Shown here in pieces: positions 1 to 8,404 of a DNA stretch of 21,682 nucleotides. The stretch lies in the NCBI GenBank assembly GCA_014730295.1, contig WJIN01000353.1, positions 1 to 21,682 of the forward strand, given 5' to 3'. Both the position numbers and the translations under genes were made by a program. How positions within the stretch are numbered: position 1 is the stretch's first letter; each line of letters opens with the position of its first letter. Source of the stretch: Promethearchaeota archaeon. Lineage in GTDB: Archaea; Asgardarchaeota; Lokiarchaeia; Sigynarchaeales; SOKP01. The notes under the pieces are model-generated. The model saw only the letters and a program-made list of their open reading frames with translations, was not told the origin of the DNA and ran no database searches.

Positions 1-159
1 GAAAAAGTCAATTTAGTTCAAAAAATTATATCGGATATTGTAGCTTCTTATCAAGACTCTATTCTCACAATATTCGGGATAGGAAGCTATTTTGATGAAC
101 ATTTACCGAAAGAATGGAAAAGACATGATCTTGACTTGGTTGTGGTTGTAAAAACCTAA
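1..159 (+). pseudogene. Nucleotidyltransferase-fold fragment, truncated at both ends
   Basis: An open frame runs in from the window edge and ends at TAA 157-159 (52 codons visible). The peptide contains FGIGSYFDEHLP and then HDLDLVVVV, i.e. a G-S pair followed by a D-x-D strand, the signature of Pol beta-superfamily (MNT-like) nucleotidyltransferases, which transfer a nucleotide to a protein or small molecule. The frame stops straight after the D-x-D strand, where the family normally continues through a further strand and helix carrying a third acidic residue, so the C-terminal part is missing. The next 20 bases lead into an unrelated domain relic, which fits a recombination junction. The start is outside the window, so an intact N-terminus cannot be judged. 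It could be a minimal antitoxin-like relic. The family assignment is moderate. Confidence 0.5.
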
Positions 160-176
160 ATGGGGGAAGATTCGAT

Positions 177-251
177 TTTTATCATGAGATAAAACCCGGA
201 GATATTTTTGTTGCCAGAAGGGGGAGGAACGAATTAATTGGAGTCGGATCA
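177..251 (+). pseudogene. Relic of EVE/PUA-like domain (same family as the NucS-type gene at 13890)
   Basis: Translating from 177 gives FYHEIKPGDIFVARRGRNEL and then IGVG. This matches residues encoded at 14124-14195 (FYHEIKPGDIFIARKGRKEL, IGIG) at 20 of 24 positions. By my hand count 58 of 72 bases agree, with most differences at third positions. No start codon or upstream domain precedes it: the frame is open only from 135, and 135-176 is not similar. The segment runs in frame straight into the leucine-rich repeats at 252. It is therefore a domain scrap fused between a nucleotidyltransferase end and an LRR array. The mostly synonymous divergence suggests that the parent was a relative of the 14-kb gene, not a recent copy of it. 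Confidence 0.7.
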
Positions 252-311
252 CTTAAAGAATTAAACTTAGCAAGCAATAATTTATCAACCCTCCCAGAGT
301 CGATATGGAAT

Positions 312-719
312 TTGGAATCATTAGAAACTTTGAGTATATCTACAAATAATCTGAGTGATTTATCAGAAAAGATAAATAATCTTAGGAAGCTTAAAAAACT
401 GAGATTATATGGTAATAATCTTTCAACACTTCCAGATTCGATATGGGATTTGACTTCACTTGAATTGTTATCAATAGGATCTAATAAACTTGAAACTCTT
501 TCTGATGGGATCGGAAATCTAAAATCTCTCAAATATTTAGATTTAAAGAATAATAAACTTAAAACCATACCAGATTGTCTGGGGAAGTTAAAAAACCTCG
601 AGAAACTATATTTAGAAAGGAATCAAATCTCCAACGATCTACTTAACAAAGAATTGGAGAAGAAAGGATTCATCAAACCATATAAAAAAGCGTCTTGGTT
701 TGAATATAAAAAAGATTAA
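312..719 (+). CDS. Leucine-rich-repeat protein, probably 5'-truncated
   Basis: The ORF encodes 135 residues from the first ATG, but the repeat array starts earlier, at 252 (LKELNLASNNLSTLPESIW), in the same frame. Six repeats of about 23 residues follow the pattern LxxLxLxxNxLxxLPxxIxxL; the last ends in LEKLYLERNQISN, and a short basic-aromatic tail (KKASWFEYKKD) closes the protein. LRRs form curved solenoids that bind proteins. No signal peptide, membrane segment or enzymatic domain is present. There is no SD site before ATG 312, and the repeat before it is already in phase, so this is probably the 3' end of a longer LRR gene joined to foreign sequence. DNA of repeats 1 and 3 is visibly similar, so the array probably grew by internal duplication. 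Whether it is expressed is unclear. Confidence 0.7.
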   Translation: MESLETLSISTNNLSDLSEKINNLRKLKKLRLYGNNLSTLPDSIWDLTSLELLSIGSNKLETLSDGIGNLKSLKYLDLKNNKLKTIPDCLGKLKNLEKLYLERNQISNDLLNKELEKKGFIKPYKKASWFEYKKD

Positions 720-869
720 TCAAGAAATATTTTCAATTGCTTTGTAAAAATAAATCCAGAGCATCTGAACATTTATATTTCTGATCTTATATTTTCTTCA
801 CACTTTTTTTTTCAATATTATTATTAAAATGAGAATGCCTAATAGATAGTATCATTTTGGAGGATAAAG

Positions 870-1235
870 ATTGTTAAACAAGTTATAAAAATCAAAGTGG
901 AAGGAAAAGATAATCACGACCAAATGACTAAAAAAATAAATAAGAAATTACAAGACTTAAAGGGAGTGGAAATCATTAAGATCGTATCAGAGTCTGAAAA
1001 TAATCGGCTTGTCGCATACATTCAACATAAAGTTGAAAGAGAAATCTTGAATGGTACTGCGGTTCGAACTAATCAAGGGGGGATTGTAAGATGTCCTCAT
1101 TGTGGTCATATTGCTCATCAAAAAAAAGGAACGGTCTTAGGATCGGTTAGTTCTATGCAACTCAGGGAAATGGAGTTTTATTGTCCAATGGATGGTCATG
1201 TGTTCACTATAGCGGGGTATAAACTTTCACTCTAA
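870..1235 (+). CDS. Small zinc-ribbon protein of unknown function
   Basis: I place the start at ATT 870, not GTG 897. A strong SD site, GGAGG at 859-863, lies six bases before ATT 870, and the nine extra residues (start, VKQVIKIK) form a natural first beta strand. GTG 897 has no SD site. The product would be 121 residues. The N-terminal half is charged (DNHDQMTKKINKKLQDL). The C-terminal half has RCPHCGHIAHQ and later YCPMDGH, so a zinc site of two cysteines plus a third cysteine and a histidine is likely. No catalytic motif is visible. It faces the 1322-1936 zinc-ribbon gene tail to tail across 86 bases. The role is unknown; nucleic-acid or protein binding through the ribbon is the most that can be inferred. 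Confidence 0.75.
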   Translation: MVKQVIKIKVEGKDNHDQMTKKINKKLQDLKGVEIIKIVSESENNRLVAYIQHKVEREILNGTAVRTNQGGIVRCPHCGHIAHQKKGTVLGSVSSMQLREMEFYCPMDGHVFTIAGYKLSL

Positions 1236-1321
1236 TCACCGCGTAAATAATTTGTCTTTTTGGTTTCTTATTGGGAGGGAATTTTAAAAAAAGTTTTGAT
1301 ACTCTAAATATAATCTAGTTC

Positions 1322-1936
1322 TTAATATGTATCATCATCCCATTTATACCCACACTTTTTGCAAATATATCTACGAGCGAATATTGGATTGCCTTCCACT
1401 TCATCTATCTGTTTATTTGTATCAATTATAACTTTAATATCTCGCCCCACTGCTCCACACATCGGACATGTTAATTTTTCAGTCGATCCCGCAACCTTGT
1501 CATATTCCTTCCAATACATTTCTGAGAACCACGTTAATTGATCTCTCATCCCCTGTTCTTCTCCACTTAAGCTTTCTAATAATTCTCGTGCTTCTTTTGC
1601 TTTTTGCCCGTGAACTCGTGCTCTCTCAATAACTTTCTCTACTATTGAAGATTCACTCTCTATATTATATTCTTTTGGAAACTCCTCATATTCCCTGTTT
1701 TCTTTCTCCACTCTTAATTTATTGATTAAATCATTTAAAGACTCTTGCTGACGCTCTCGATTAGATTCATAACCAAGCTGACGATTTAACTCATCAATTT
1801 CTCTAAAATGTGAGACTAACTCTTTATAGGGGGTATTATATTCCTTACTTAACTCGCGAAGACCTTGCTCGATAGGATGTGTCATTTTTGGTAAAGAAGA
1901 ATAGATCTTCATTCTTTTTAAACCTTTCAATAGCAA
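1322..1936 (-). CDS. Coiled-coil protein with C-terminal zinc ribbon
   Basis: The gene encodes 204 residues from TTG 1936. The SD site AGGAG on the minus strand lies about five bases upstream, which supports this start over the internal ATGs. Residues 20-150 are rich in Glu, Lys, Arg and Leu with almost no proline, so they are probably helical or coiled coil. The C-terminus carries a two-pair zinc ribbon: C157PMC160G and YIC192KKC195GYKWDDD. The second half resembles the zinc ribbons of transcription-factor and RNA-polymerase small subunits (TFIIS/Rpb9 type), but the acidic DE hairpin motif of TFIIS is absent, so I do not call it that. It is divergent from the drmA operon, with the RNA candidate at about 2040-2180 between them. 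The function is not recognised. Confidence 0.75.
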   Translation of the reverse strand: MLLKGLKRMKIYSSLPKMTHPIEQGLRELSKEYNTPYKELVSHFREIDELNRQLGYESNRERQQESLNDLINKLRVEKENREYEEFPKEYNIESESSIVEKVIERARVHGQKAKEARELLESLSGEEQGMRDQLTWFSEMYWKEYDKVAGSTEKLTCPMCGAVGRDIKVIIDTNKQIDEVEGNPIFARRYICKKCGYKWDDDTY

Positions 1937-2010
1937 TCGTTCTCCTAATTTTGAAGAGATTAAAATAGTCTACAAAAATGAATAAACATCCTTGATTTAG
2001 AACCATATAA

Positions 2011-2018
2011 TTTTTATA
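2011..2018 (+). promoter_or_regulatory. TATA-like box for the RNA candidate at 2040
   Basis: TTTTTATA at 2011-2018 lies about 25-28 bases before the first paired base (2042) of the candidate RNA. That is the usual archaeal TATA-to-start distance. Similar A/T runs are common in this DNA, so the evidence is positional only. Confidence 0.35.
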
Positions 2019-2039
2019 GGAAGGTGACAAGATAGAGGA

Positions 2040-2180
2040 TAGGAGAACAGAATCCATTTTATTCCCTGGATTTTTGTCTTTTGGTTAGTCATATTGTTAT
2101 GATATTATGGCTGTAAGTCCCTTCTTTCCCTTATCATTGTGAATGAGAACGGATCCCTGTTCTTCGTCTTTACTTTTTTT
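2040..2180 (+). ncRNA. Candidate structured RNA, copy A
   Basis: A closing stem pairs 2042-2050 (GGAGAACAG) with 2157-2165 (CTGTTCTTC): nine pairs, one of them G-U. After a small internal loop, 2052-2055 (ATCC) pairs with 2151-2154 (GGAT). Inside are the core at 2066-2087 (begins CTGGATTTTTG, ends TTTTGGTTA), a hairpin at about 2088-2112 (GTCATA pairing with TATGGC) and a small hairpin, TCATT-GTG-AATGA, near 2134-2146. A T-run at 2174-2180 could end transcription. The same 22-base core, without a mismatch, occurs on the minus strand at 20120-20099. There too it is followed by a hairpin and closed by a long stem of different sequence that keeps the ATCC/GGAT inner end. No reading frame explains the similarity. 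I do not recognise a known RNA family. Structures were drawn by eye. Confidence 0.5.
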
Positions 2181-2233
2181 ATTTTAAGTCTTTTTTATTC
2201 TAAAATTTAGTTAAAATTGTTAAACTTAATAGG

Positions 2234-2242
2234 TTTAAATAT
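2234..2242 (+). promoter_or_regulatory. TATA-like box upstream of the DISARM operon
   Basis: TTTAAATAT lies 70 bases before the drmA ATG. The identical nonamer lies at 13813-13821, 69 bases before the start of the NucS-type gene. The shared sequence and spacing support a promoter role, with transcription starting near 2268 and a short leader. The DNA is AT-rich, so chance is possible. Confidence 0.35.
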
Positions 2243-2311
2243 GCAGATTGTTTTATTTTTATATAGAACTAGAAACAGACAATATTTTGTACTAGGGTAA
2301 GGTAAAATAAT

Positions 2312-5300
2312 ATGTTGGTAGATGATATTTATAACTATGTTTTGACGAATATAGATGCTTCTCATGATAAATGCAAAAGAATAAGACTTTATCAAAATCC
2401 TTCAAAAAGGTTTATTATCGGTTCATTAGCGGATATTAGTAAAGATTTTTCCGTGGGTAGTCCCACTGGCGAAAGTGAAATTCAATCAAAAACTGCTCTT
2501 AGGCATAATAGTTTATCCATTATTTTTCTAGTAAAAAAAGATTCAACTGATTTAATAACTATTTCTCCATCATGTTCTGTTTTTTATAAAGTATTCCCTA
2601 CTTATGAGGAACAGCATGACTATTTTCAAGAAGTAAAAAATAAAGACGCTTATGAAAATATACGCAATGATCCTGGATTTGTAGAAATCTGGAAAAGATT
2701 GGATTGCAAAATCGACTCAATTCAGACTCAAATTGAAAAGAATAGCATTAGTTTAGATTTTTCCAATACAATTAACGAGATCCTTAATGATGAGGAAACA
2801 TTGAGAACAAACAAAGATATTGAAGAAGAATTAAAAAATGAGGAAATTAATAATCACTTCAATCCAGAATGGTTAGAAAGTAAAGAAACTTATATTAAAA
2901 AATTGGCTAAGATTAAAGAAAAAGAGCCTAGAAATATATATAATTGGGAAGCAGAAATATCTCTTGAAAAAGAAAATTTTAACAAAAAAACTGGGACTAA
3001 AATAATTACCGTTAGGTTTAGAAACACAACAAAAATAGCGAAGAGAACACCCTTGGAAGGGTTTTTGTTTAATTGTAGGTTAGAAATGAATTTAAATAGC
3101 AATAAATTAATTCCATTTGAATATAAACATTCCTATGAAGAATATAATTATGTAGAGAATGAGTATTTAAGGACTCTAAATTGTCATGCTAAATATCTGG
3201 AAGAAGAGAACCTTATCATTACAAAACCTTATGGTTTGTTTTATCAACAGAAAAAGGTTCCTCGAACAGAGATTGATGGAATTAAAGCTAAATTCGAATA
3301 CTTAAAAAGTTCATTAGAGACCTTGGACACACTATTAGAAAAATTAACTAGCCAATACAAAAAATTCACTACTCATGAAGTATATAAAAACGAGAATCAC
3401 CCCCATCATCATCAATTTGTGGAGGAAACCAAGAATTTTAAGCGCATAATAAAGAGATATTCCGAAGGTATTGAGATATTAAATTCTAATATTAATGCGA
3501 GAAGAGCATTTTTCTTAATGAATCAAGTTTTTGAGACAGTAAGTGAGTTTAATAGCTGGCGATTATTTCAGATTGTTTTTATTGTTATGATGTTACCTGA
3601 TATCGTTGATTTAAAAAGTAATAGAGATATCGCAGACATACTACATGTTGATACTGGGGGAGGAAAATCAGAAGCATATTTTGGAATTGTTGTGTTTTTA
3701 TTGTTTTGGGATCGTTTAAGAGGTAAAACTTTCGGAATTTCAGCTATAACAAAATTCCCTCTTAGAATGCTCTCAATTCAGCAACTTCAAAGAATAGCCA
3801 AAATTATTATGATCGCTGAAAATGTCCGGAAGAAAGAAGAAATCGAGGGTGAGGTGTTCTCTGTCGGATATTACGTAGGTATAACAGAAGAGTTTCCGAG
3901 ATATAATTATGATGTGATTCAAAACATAAAAAAGTCCAAAAAAAATGGAAAGAAAATAAAAGGATTACTTATGGATATTTGTCCTTTATGCGGTGCAAAC
4001 GTCAATTTAGATATAATTAAAGATAAACAAGAAATTATTCATAAATGTGAAGGGTGTAGTGAGCAATTTTTCCTATATTTTACAAATGGAGAAATTTATA
4101 GATTTATCCCTTCATTTATTGTTTCTACCGTAGATAAGTTAGCAAGTGTGGCACTCAATCGTAGATTTAAGAACTTAATGGGAGGTAAACTTTCTTTATG
4201 TTCTGAAGGACATGGATTCATTCCTATAAATGATAAATGTGAAGTAAGAATTAGAAAGGATACTCCTTGTGATGGTCAACCAGAAAACTTTGATGGATCA
4301 AATGATGGTCCAACTTTAATGATACAAGACGAGATGCATCTGTTAAGGGAAGGCTTTGGAACCATAGATTCTCATTTTGAGAGTTTATTAAATACATTAT
4401 TAAAAGAACTTTCTGATAAAAAATTTAAATATTTATCATTAACTGCGACTGTATCAGGAGCGAAAAACCAAATTGATAACTTGTATGGAAAGGATTATTT
4501 TATATTTCCAGGACGTTTACCTAGAGGATTTAATGAAAAGGATGATATATTTTTTTCCTATATAGAAGATAATATTGGAGATCCTGTCATTCAGAGGATT
4601 TTGATTGGTCTTAAACCGAATCTGAGAGATAATCAATATGCCTCTCTATTAACAATACGTTTAATAGCTGACTTTATTAAAGAAGTTGAAGGTAATAAAG
4701 AAAAATATTCTAATAAATATGGTTTAAATATTAGAGAATTAGAAAAGGAATTAAGGAAATATAGATGTTTGTTAACTTATCATGGAAGAAAAGCAGATGT
4801 TTTTGGTATGCATTATTTCTTATCTACTGTCGTGACTTCAAAATTGGAAGATTTTGATATTATAGATAAAACATTAACTGGAGATAATACGTTAAATGAT
4901 ATTAAACAAGCAATATCTCTGATTAGGGAATTTCCCGATAATCCTAAAAATGAAAGAAGATTGCACGTTACATTTGCAACTAATGTAGTTTCTCACGGAG
5001 TTGATATAAATAATTGGAATATAATGATTTTCCAAGGTATGACTCGTAATACTTCAGAATATATTCAAGCGTTAAGTAGATCTGGTCGAAGATATACTGG
5101 GATTACTTTTCTATGGTTCTATCCTAATAGGGTGAGGGATTTAAGTTATTACAAAAATTTTTCTCATTATCATGAAACAATACAACATAGAGTTGAGAAA
5201 ACACCACTTTCAAGATGGACAAAACTAGGTTTTAAGCAAACATTTACTTCAGTTTTTTGTGCATCAATCTTAAATTATTTAAGCAATGTAGAGGAAAAAC

Positions 5301-5638
5301 CTCTTTATAAAGTAGACCATATCAATAATTATTTTGAAGATAGAGAAAAAGTTAAGAATCTTATAAATTTCATAAGAAAAGCTTATTATTCTGATTATGA
5401 TAAAGTAGGTGCTCAATGGGTAAAGGATCAAATATCTTGTGAAACTGAAAGAAGAATCAATTATCTTAAAAAATACACAAATAGTGCAAATAAGTTTTTT
5501 TTCCCAAATGCTCTAAGAGATTGTGAGGATCCTTTTTTTAAAACACAATATGGAATGAGAGGGATTCAAGAAGAGGTTTGCCTTAGGTTGGATGATAATT
5601 ATCGAAAATTTATTGAAAAAATCCAAAGGAGGGATTAA
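2312..5638 (+). CDS. drmA: DISARM helicase DrmA
   Basis: The product has 1108 residues and is a superfamily 2 helicase-like ATPase, the DrmA core of DISARM, which acts against incoming phage DNA. Visible motifs in order: Walker A D447TGGGKS453; a zinc knuckle C557PLC560 with C579EGC582 inserted between the ATPase motifs; Walker B IQD673EMH676LL; motif III SLTATVSG; motif V ATNVVSHGVDI; motif VI Q919ALSRSGRR. The acidic and basic catalytic residues are intact. The roughly 440-residue N-terminal part is charged and helical with no recognised fold. The start is ATG 2312; the SD site is weak, so the message may have a short leader from the TATA-like box at 2234. It is the first gene of a tight operon: drmB begins one base after its stop. 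Length, motif order and the DUF1998 partner all fit DrmA. It is not a DrmD- or SNF2-type protein. Confidence 0.88.
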   Translation: MLVDDIYNYVLTNIDASHDKCKRIRLYQNPSKRFIIGSLADISKDFSVGSPTGESEIQSKTALRHNSLSIIFLVKKDSTDLITISPSCSVFYKVFPTYEEQHDYFQEVKNKDAYENIRNDPGFVEIWKRLDCKIDSIQTQIEKNSISLDFSNTINEILNDEETLRTNKDIEEELKNEEINNHFNPEWLESKETYIKKLAKIKEKEPRNIYNWEAEISLEKENFNKKTGTKIITVRFRNTTKIAKRTPLEGFLFNCRLEMNLNSNKLIPFEYKHSYEEYNYVENEYLRTLNCHAKYLEEENLIITKPYGLFYQQKKVPRTEIDGIKAKFEYLKSSLETLDTLLEKLTSQYKKFTTHEVYKNENHPHHHQFVEETKNFKRIIKRYSEGIEILNSNINARRAFFLMNQVFETVSEFNSWRLFQIVFIVMMLPDIVDLKSNRDIADILHVDTGGGKSEAYFGIVVFLLFWDRLRGKTFGISAITKFPLRMLSIQQLQRIAKIIMIAENVRKKEEIEGEVFSVGYYVGITEEFPRYNYDVIQNIKKSKKNGKKIKGLLMDICPLCGANVNLDIIKDKQEIIHKCEGCSEQFFLYFTNGEIYRFIPSFIVSTVDKLASVALNRRFKNLMGGKLSLCSEGHGFIPINDKCEVRIRKDTPCDGQPENFDGSNDGPTLMIQDEMHLLREGFGTIDSHFESLLNTLLKELSDKKFKYLSLTATVSGAKNQIDNLYGKDYFIFPGRLPRGFNEKDDIFFSYIEDNIGDPVIQRILIGLKPNLRDNQYASLLTIRLIADFIKEVEGNKEKYSNKYGLNIRELEKELRKYRCLLTYHGRKADVFGMHYFLSTVVTSKLEDFDIIDKTLTGDNTLNDIKQAISLIREFPDNPKNERRLHVTFATNVVSHGVDINNWNIMIFQGMTRNTSEYIQALSRSGRRYTGITFLWFYPNRVRDLSYYKNFSHYHETIQHRVEKTPLSRWTKLGFKQTFTSVFCASILNYLSNVEEKPLYKVDHINNYFEDREKVKNLINFIRKAYYSDYDKVGAQWVKDQISCETERRINYLKKYTNSANKFFFPNALRDCEDPFFKTQYGMRGIQEEVCLRLDDNYRKFIEKIQRRD

Positions 5639-5639
5639 A

Positions 5640-7568
5640 ATGGACTTATCTGAAATAGAATTTCCAGCTCATAGTGCTATATTTCATATAATAAAGGGAT
5701 TATTATTTAATAGAAAAATTTCATTTCAAGTGGAGTATCTTTTTGATGATAAGAATGATAGAAATATTCCAATTCAAAATCAAGAGAGATTAAAAGACAG
5801 GCTATTTGATAAAATTAAAACAGAATATAACGCCAGATTGAATTCTAATACAGAGGCATCCCCCTATCAATTTACGGAGGAATATAAGAAAAAAATGTAT
5901 ATTGGTGATGGGGATCGTGAAAACTTCTCAATCAAAAAATTTCAATTAGTGCAAAGTATGGAATATGATCAAGAATTATCGGATTTTGGGGGATATTATG
6001 GGGTTTATCCATTGACTTTCGTTTGCGATCAATGCGGAGATCTTCGATACCTCAGCAAAAAAAGCATAAGAAGTTTTAATCCTAATCAATGTAAGAGAAG
6101 AAATTGTAATGGAAAATATGAGCAATTAAGTATAATGATGTATTGTGAAACATGTGGAAATATTCATCCCTTCTATTACTCGTTTAAAGATTATCCAATA
6201 ACATTATTACAGCCGAGTAAGGATTCAATTAGAACTTGGAAAGTTAGGGCAGAAGCCCCTAATAAGAATTATTTAGATGTCTTTAGATTGCAATGTAATC
6301 ATAAAGATCCTCATGATATGGGTCCATATAGACATAAAAAAGTAATATCAAACGCAGATCCAGGAAAAATGCGTCCACTCACTGTTACGGAAGGTTCGAT
6401 ATATATACCAGTTGCAGAGACTAGTATCGATATTCCAACTTCACCAGATATAAGTATAGATGACTTAGAATACATCCTTCTAGCACTATCTTTAAATAAA
6501 TTCAATTTTTTGAAAGATTTAGATTTTACAATAAATTTGAATAGCATTCAAGATCTTTATCAAGGATATCATAATGAGACTACAAAAAAACTTTCTTTCA
6601 AGACTGACCCGTTGTTTAGGGGAAAATCAGATGAAGAGAAGGAAAAAAAATGGAAAGAAAATTATTTCATTGATAGAATAGAAGATATTCTAAATGATTT
6701 AAAGGGAAGGTATGAAGATGAGGAGACTATTAGAGAATTAAATGATTTTACTGCGTTATTAGGAAAATTAGGTTTTGAAAAAATAGAAACAATATCATAT
6801 GATGATTATATTAATAAATTAAGAGATCCATATAAAAGAAGTTCTAAACAATCAGAATTAAATCATATAAGAAAGGAATATTATATTGATGATGTAATTT
6901 ATATCCCTCAAGTTACATTAATTACTTCATGCTACGGGATATATAATGGTATCAACAAATTCTATGAACCTGGTTTTATACCTCATTTTGAGCCAATCTG
7001 GGAAAAAAGAACAGATCCAAAAAAAGGTTTTTATGCCTATAGTTATCCTTATCAGACTGAAGGTATAATTTTAACAATTAATAAGAAAAGAATATGTGAA
7101 TGGTTAGTTGGGTGTCAAATCATCTCAAATGTTCCTCAGCAAATTGAAGAAATTGATAATTTCTTTGCTAAAATGAAAGAAAATCCAGAAATTTACCAAG
7201 CTACTAAGACTCTTATCCACACTTTTTCACATTTACTTATGAGAAATTCTTCAGTTTACACTGGATTAGATTTACAGTCATATGGAGAAAAAATTTTTCC
7301 AACTTCCGCAGCGATATTTTTATTTACAACCTCTAGCATAAATATTGGAGGATTACAATTTATTTTTGAGAATGAGATATTCAATTGGTTTGAAAATATT
7401 AAATTTGACGTAAAAGAATGCACATTAGATCCTAATTGTATAACAGAAAAAGGAGCTTGTTTTTCATGTATGTATGTTCCTGAATTTGTTTGTGGTTATT
7501 TTAATAAAAGTTTGGATAGGGATGCTTTTATTGGAAAATATAGATTTAAAGAGGGATTTTGGTGTTAG
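5640..7568 (+). CDS. drmB: DISARM protein DrmB (DUF1998)
   Basis: The frame is open from further upstream, but AAAGGAGGG at 5626-5633 points to ATG 5640 and gives 642 residues. An N-terminal zinc-binding region has C129DQC132, C151, C156 and C169ETC172. The C-terminal DUF1998 domain shows HTFSH at 527-531, then YTGLDLQSYGEKIFP and INIGGLQ, and a closing cysteine cluster C594, C600, C607, C610 and C618 (CMYVPEFVCGYFN). DrmB forms a complex with DrmA in characterised DISARM systems and is needed for defence; its cysteines probably hold zinc. It starts one base after the drmA stop and overlaps the start of drmC, so translation of the three is likely coupled. No membrane segment or nuclease motif is seen. 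The family call is firm because of the DUF1998 signature beside a DrmA helicase. Confidence 0.88.
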   Translation: MDLSEIEFPAHSAIFHIIKGLLFNRKISFQVEYLFDDKNDRNIPIQNQERLKDRLFDKIKTEYNARLNSNTEASPYQFTEEYKKKMYIGDGDRENFSIKKFQLVQSMEYDQELSDFGGYYGVYPLTFVCDQCGDLRYLSKKSIRSFNPNQCKRRNCNGKYEQLSIMMYCETCGNIHPFYYSFKDYPITLLQPSKDSIRTWKVRAEAPNKNYLDVFRLQCNHKDPHDMGPYRHKKVISNADPGKMRPLTVTEGSIYIPVAETSIDIPTSPDISIDDLEYILLALSLNKFNFLKDLDFTINLNSIQDLYQGYHNETTKKLSFKTDPLFRGKSDEEKEKKWKENYFIDRIEDILNDLKGRYEDEETIRELNDFTALLGKLGFEKIETISYDDYINKLRDPYKRSSKQSELNHIRKEYYIDDVIYIPQVTLITSCYGIYNGINKFYEPGFIPHFEPIWEKRTDPKKGFYAYSYPYQTEGIILTINKKRICEWLVGCQIISNVPQQIEEIDNFFAKMKENPEIYQATKTLIHTFSHLLMRNSSVYTGLDLQSYGEKIFPTSAAIFLFTTSSINIGGLQFIFENEIFNWFENIKFDVKECTLDPNCITEKGACFSCMYVPEFVCGYFNKSLDRDAFIGKYRFKEGFWC

Positions 7569-8404
7569 GAGGAATTAAACAAGTAGAATATCAAGAAATC
7601 TTTAAGTTAATAAAGGAAAGATTTAAGGAGGGAAAAAATTTTTCTATTAATGAGATCTTGTCTTTAGAAGAATTTTCTGATATTAATTCTGAAAAGGTGT
7701 ATGATTTACTAAGATATCTGATTAACCAAAAAAAATTAATTATAGCAAATTCTAAAAATAAAAAATTTAAAGATTTAAGATTAGAATGGGATTTCGGATC
7801 ATTAAGTGAGGAATTTCCTCAATTTGAGCAGTCTAATTATAAATTATCTAATATCTGTATAACCTTACCTTCATATAATATTTATGGCTTATCTGATTCG
7901 TTAAAAAGGAATAAAATAGAACATAAAAATTTATTATCTGAATTCGAAAATTTATTTAATAGTTCTAAAAATACGATAAAAATATGCTCACCATTTCTAG
8001 AATGGTCGGGATTCAAATTTTTTAAAGATATATTAGCGGAAAAAGCAAGGAAAGGTGTAAAAATAGAAATATTAAGTCGTCAACTTAGAAAGAACGAATC
8101 TTTAAGAAGAAATGCTGAAATTACTAGAATTTATGATTATTTTAAGAATCTTAAAATTCATTCTAAAGTTCAAATCAGGAATTATTACTTTGAAACAGAA
8201 GATAGAAAATTAGCAAGTAGTATTCATGCAAAATTTATTATTATTGATAATTACAAAGCATATATTGGGAGTGGTGAATTAAGATATAATAGTTTTAAGA
8301 AGAATTTAGAACTTGGGGTAATAATTTTTGGGAAAAAAGTAGAAGAATTAGCATTAATTTTCGATATGATTTTCTCTAAATCAGAGGTGATTGATTTTGG
8401 GTAA
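7562..8404 (+). CDS. drmC: DISARM PLD-fold nuclease DrmC
   Basis: The product has 280 residues. The C-terminal half carries one phospholipase-D HKD motif, H222AKFIIID, followed by YIGSGELRYNSF and LELGV, the usual second half of a PLD catalytic module. With only one HKD per chain, a dimer would be needed to build the active site. Residues 1-90 look like a winged helix (YQEIFKLIKERF, later YDLLRYLINQKKLII). DrmC is a core DISARM component and a predicted nuclease, though it is dispensable in some characterised systems. GTG 7562 lies six bases after GAGGG and seems the best start; TTG 7559 is the alternative. The start overlaps the drmB stop (TAG 7566-7568), and its own end overlaps the next gene, so the operon is coupled. 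Confidence 0.85.
   Translation: MLGGIKQVEYQEIFKLIKERFKEGKNFSINEILSLEEFSDINSEKVYDLLRYLINQKKLIIANSKNKKFKDLRLEWDFGSLSEEFPQFEQSNYKLSNICITLPSYNIYGLSDSLKRNKIEHKNLLSEFENLFNSSKNTIKICSPFLEWSGFKFFKDILAEKARKGVKIEILSRQLRKNESLRRNAEITRIYDYFKNLKIHSKVQIRNYYFETEDRKLASSIHAKFIIIDNYKAYIGSGELRYNSFKKNLELGVIIFGKKVEELALIFDMIFSKSEVIDFG

Noticed and set aside
1845..2057. Minus-strand 70-codon frame overlapping the zinc-ribbon gene start
   Set aside because: It overlaps the SD-supported start of the 1322-1936 gene in another frame and runs into RNA copy A; its hydrophobic start looks like chance.
2009..2165. RNA copies A and B as a miniature inverted-repeat transposon
   Set aside because: The two elements have different terminal stem sequences (GGAGAACAG against TGGTCCTTATCC), while a transposon family would share its ends; no target duplication was seen.
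2890..3102. Minus-strand hydrophobic frame inside drmA, and similar frames at 6311-6547, 10100-10297, 11771-12007, 13008-13247, 15053-15343 and 15436-15648
   Set aside because: All lie inside or across well-supported plus-strand genes and show only antisense composition effects.
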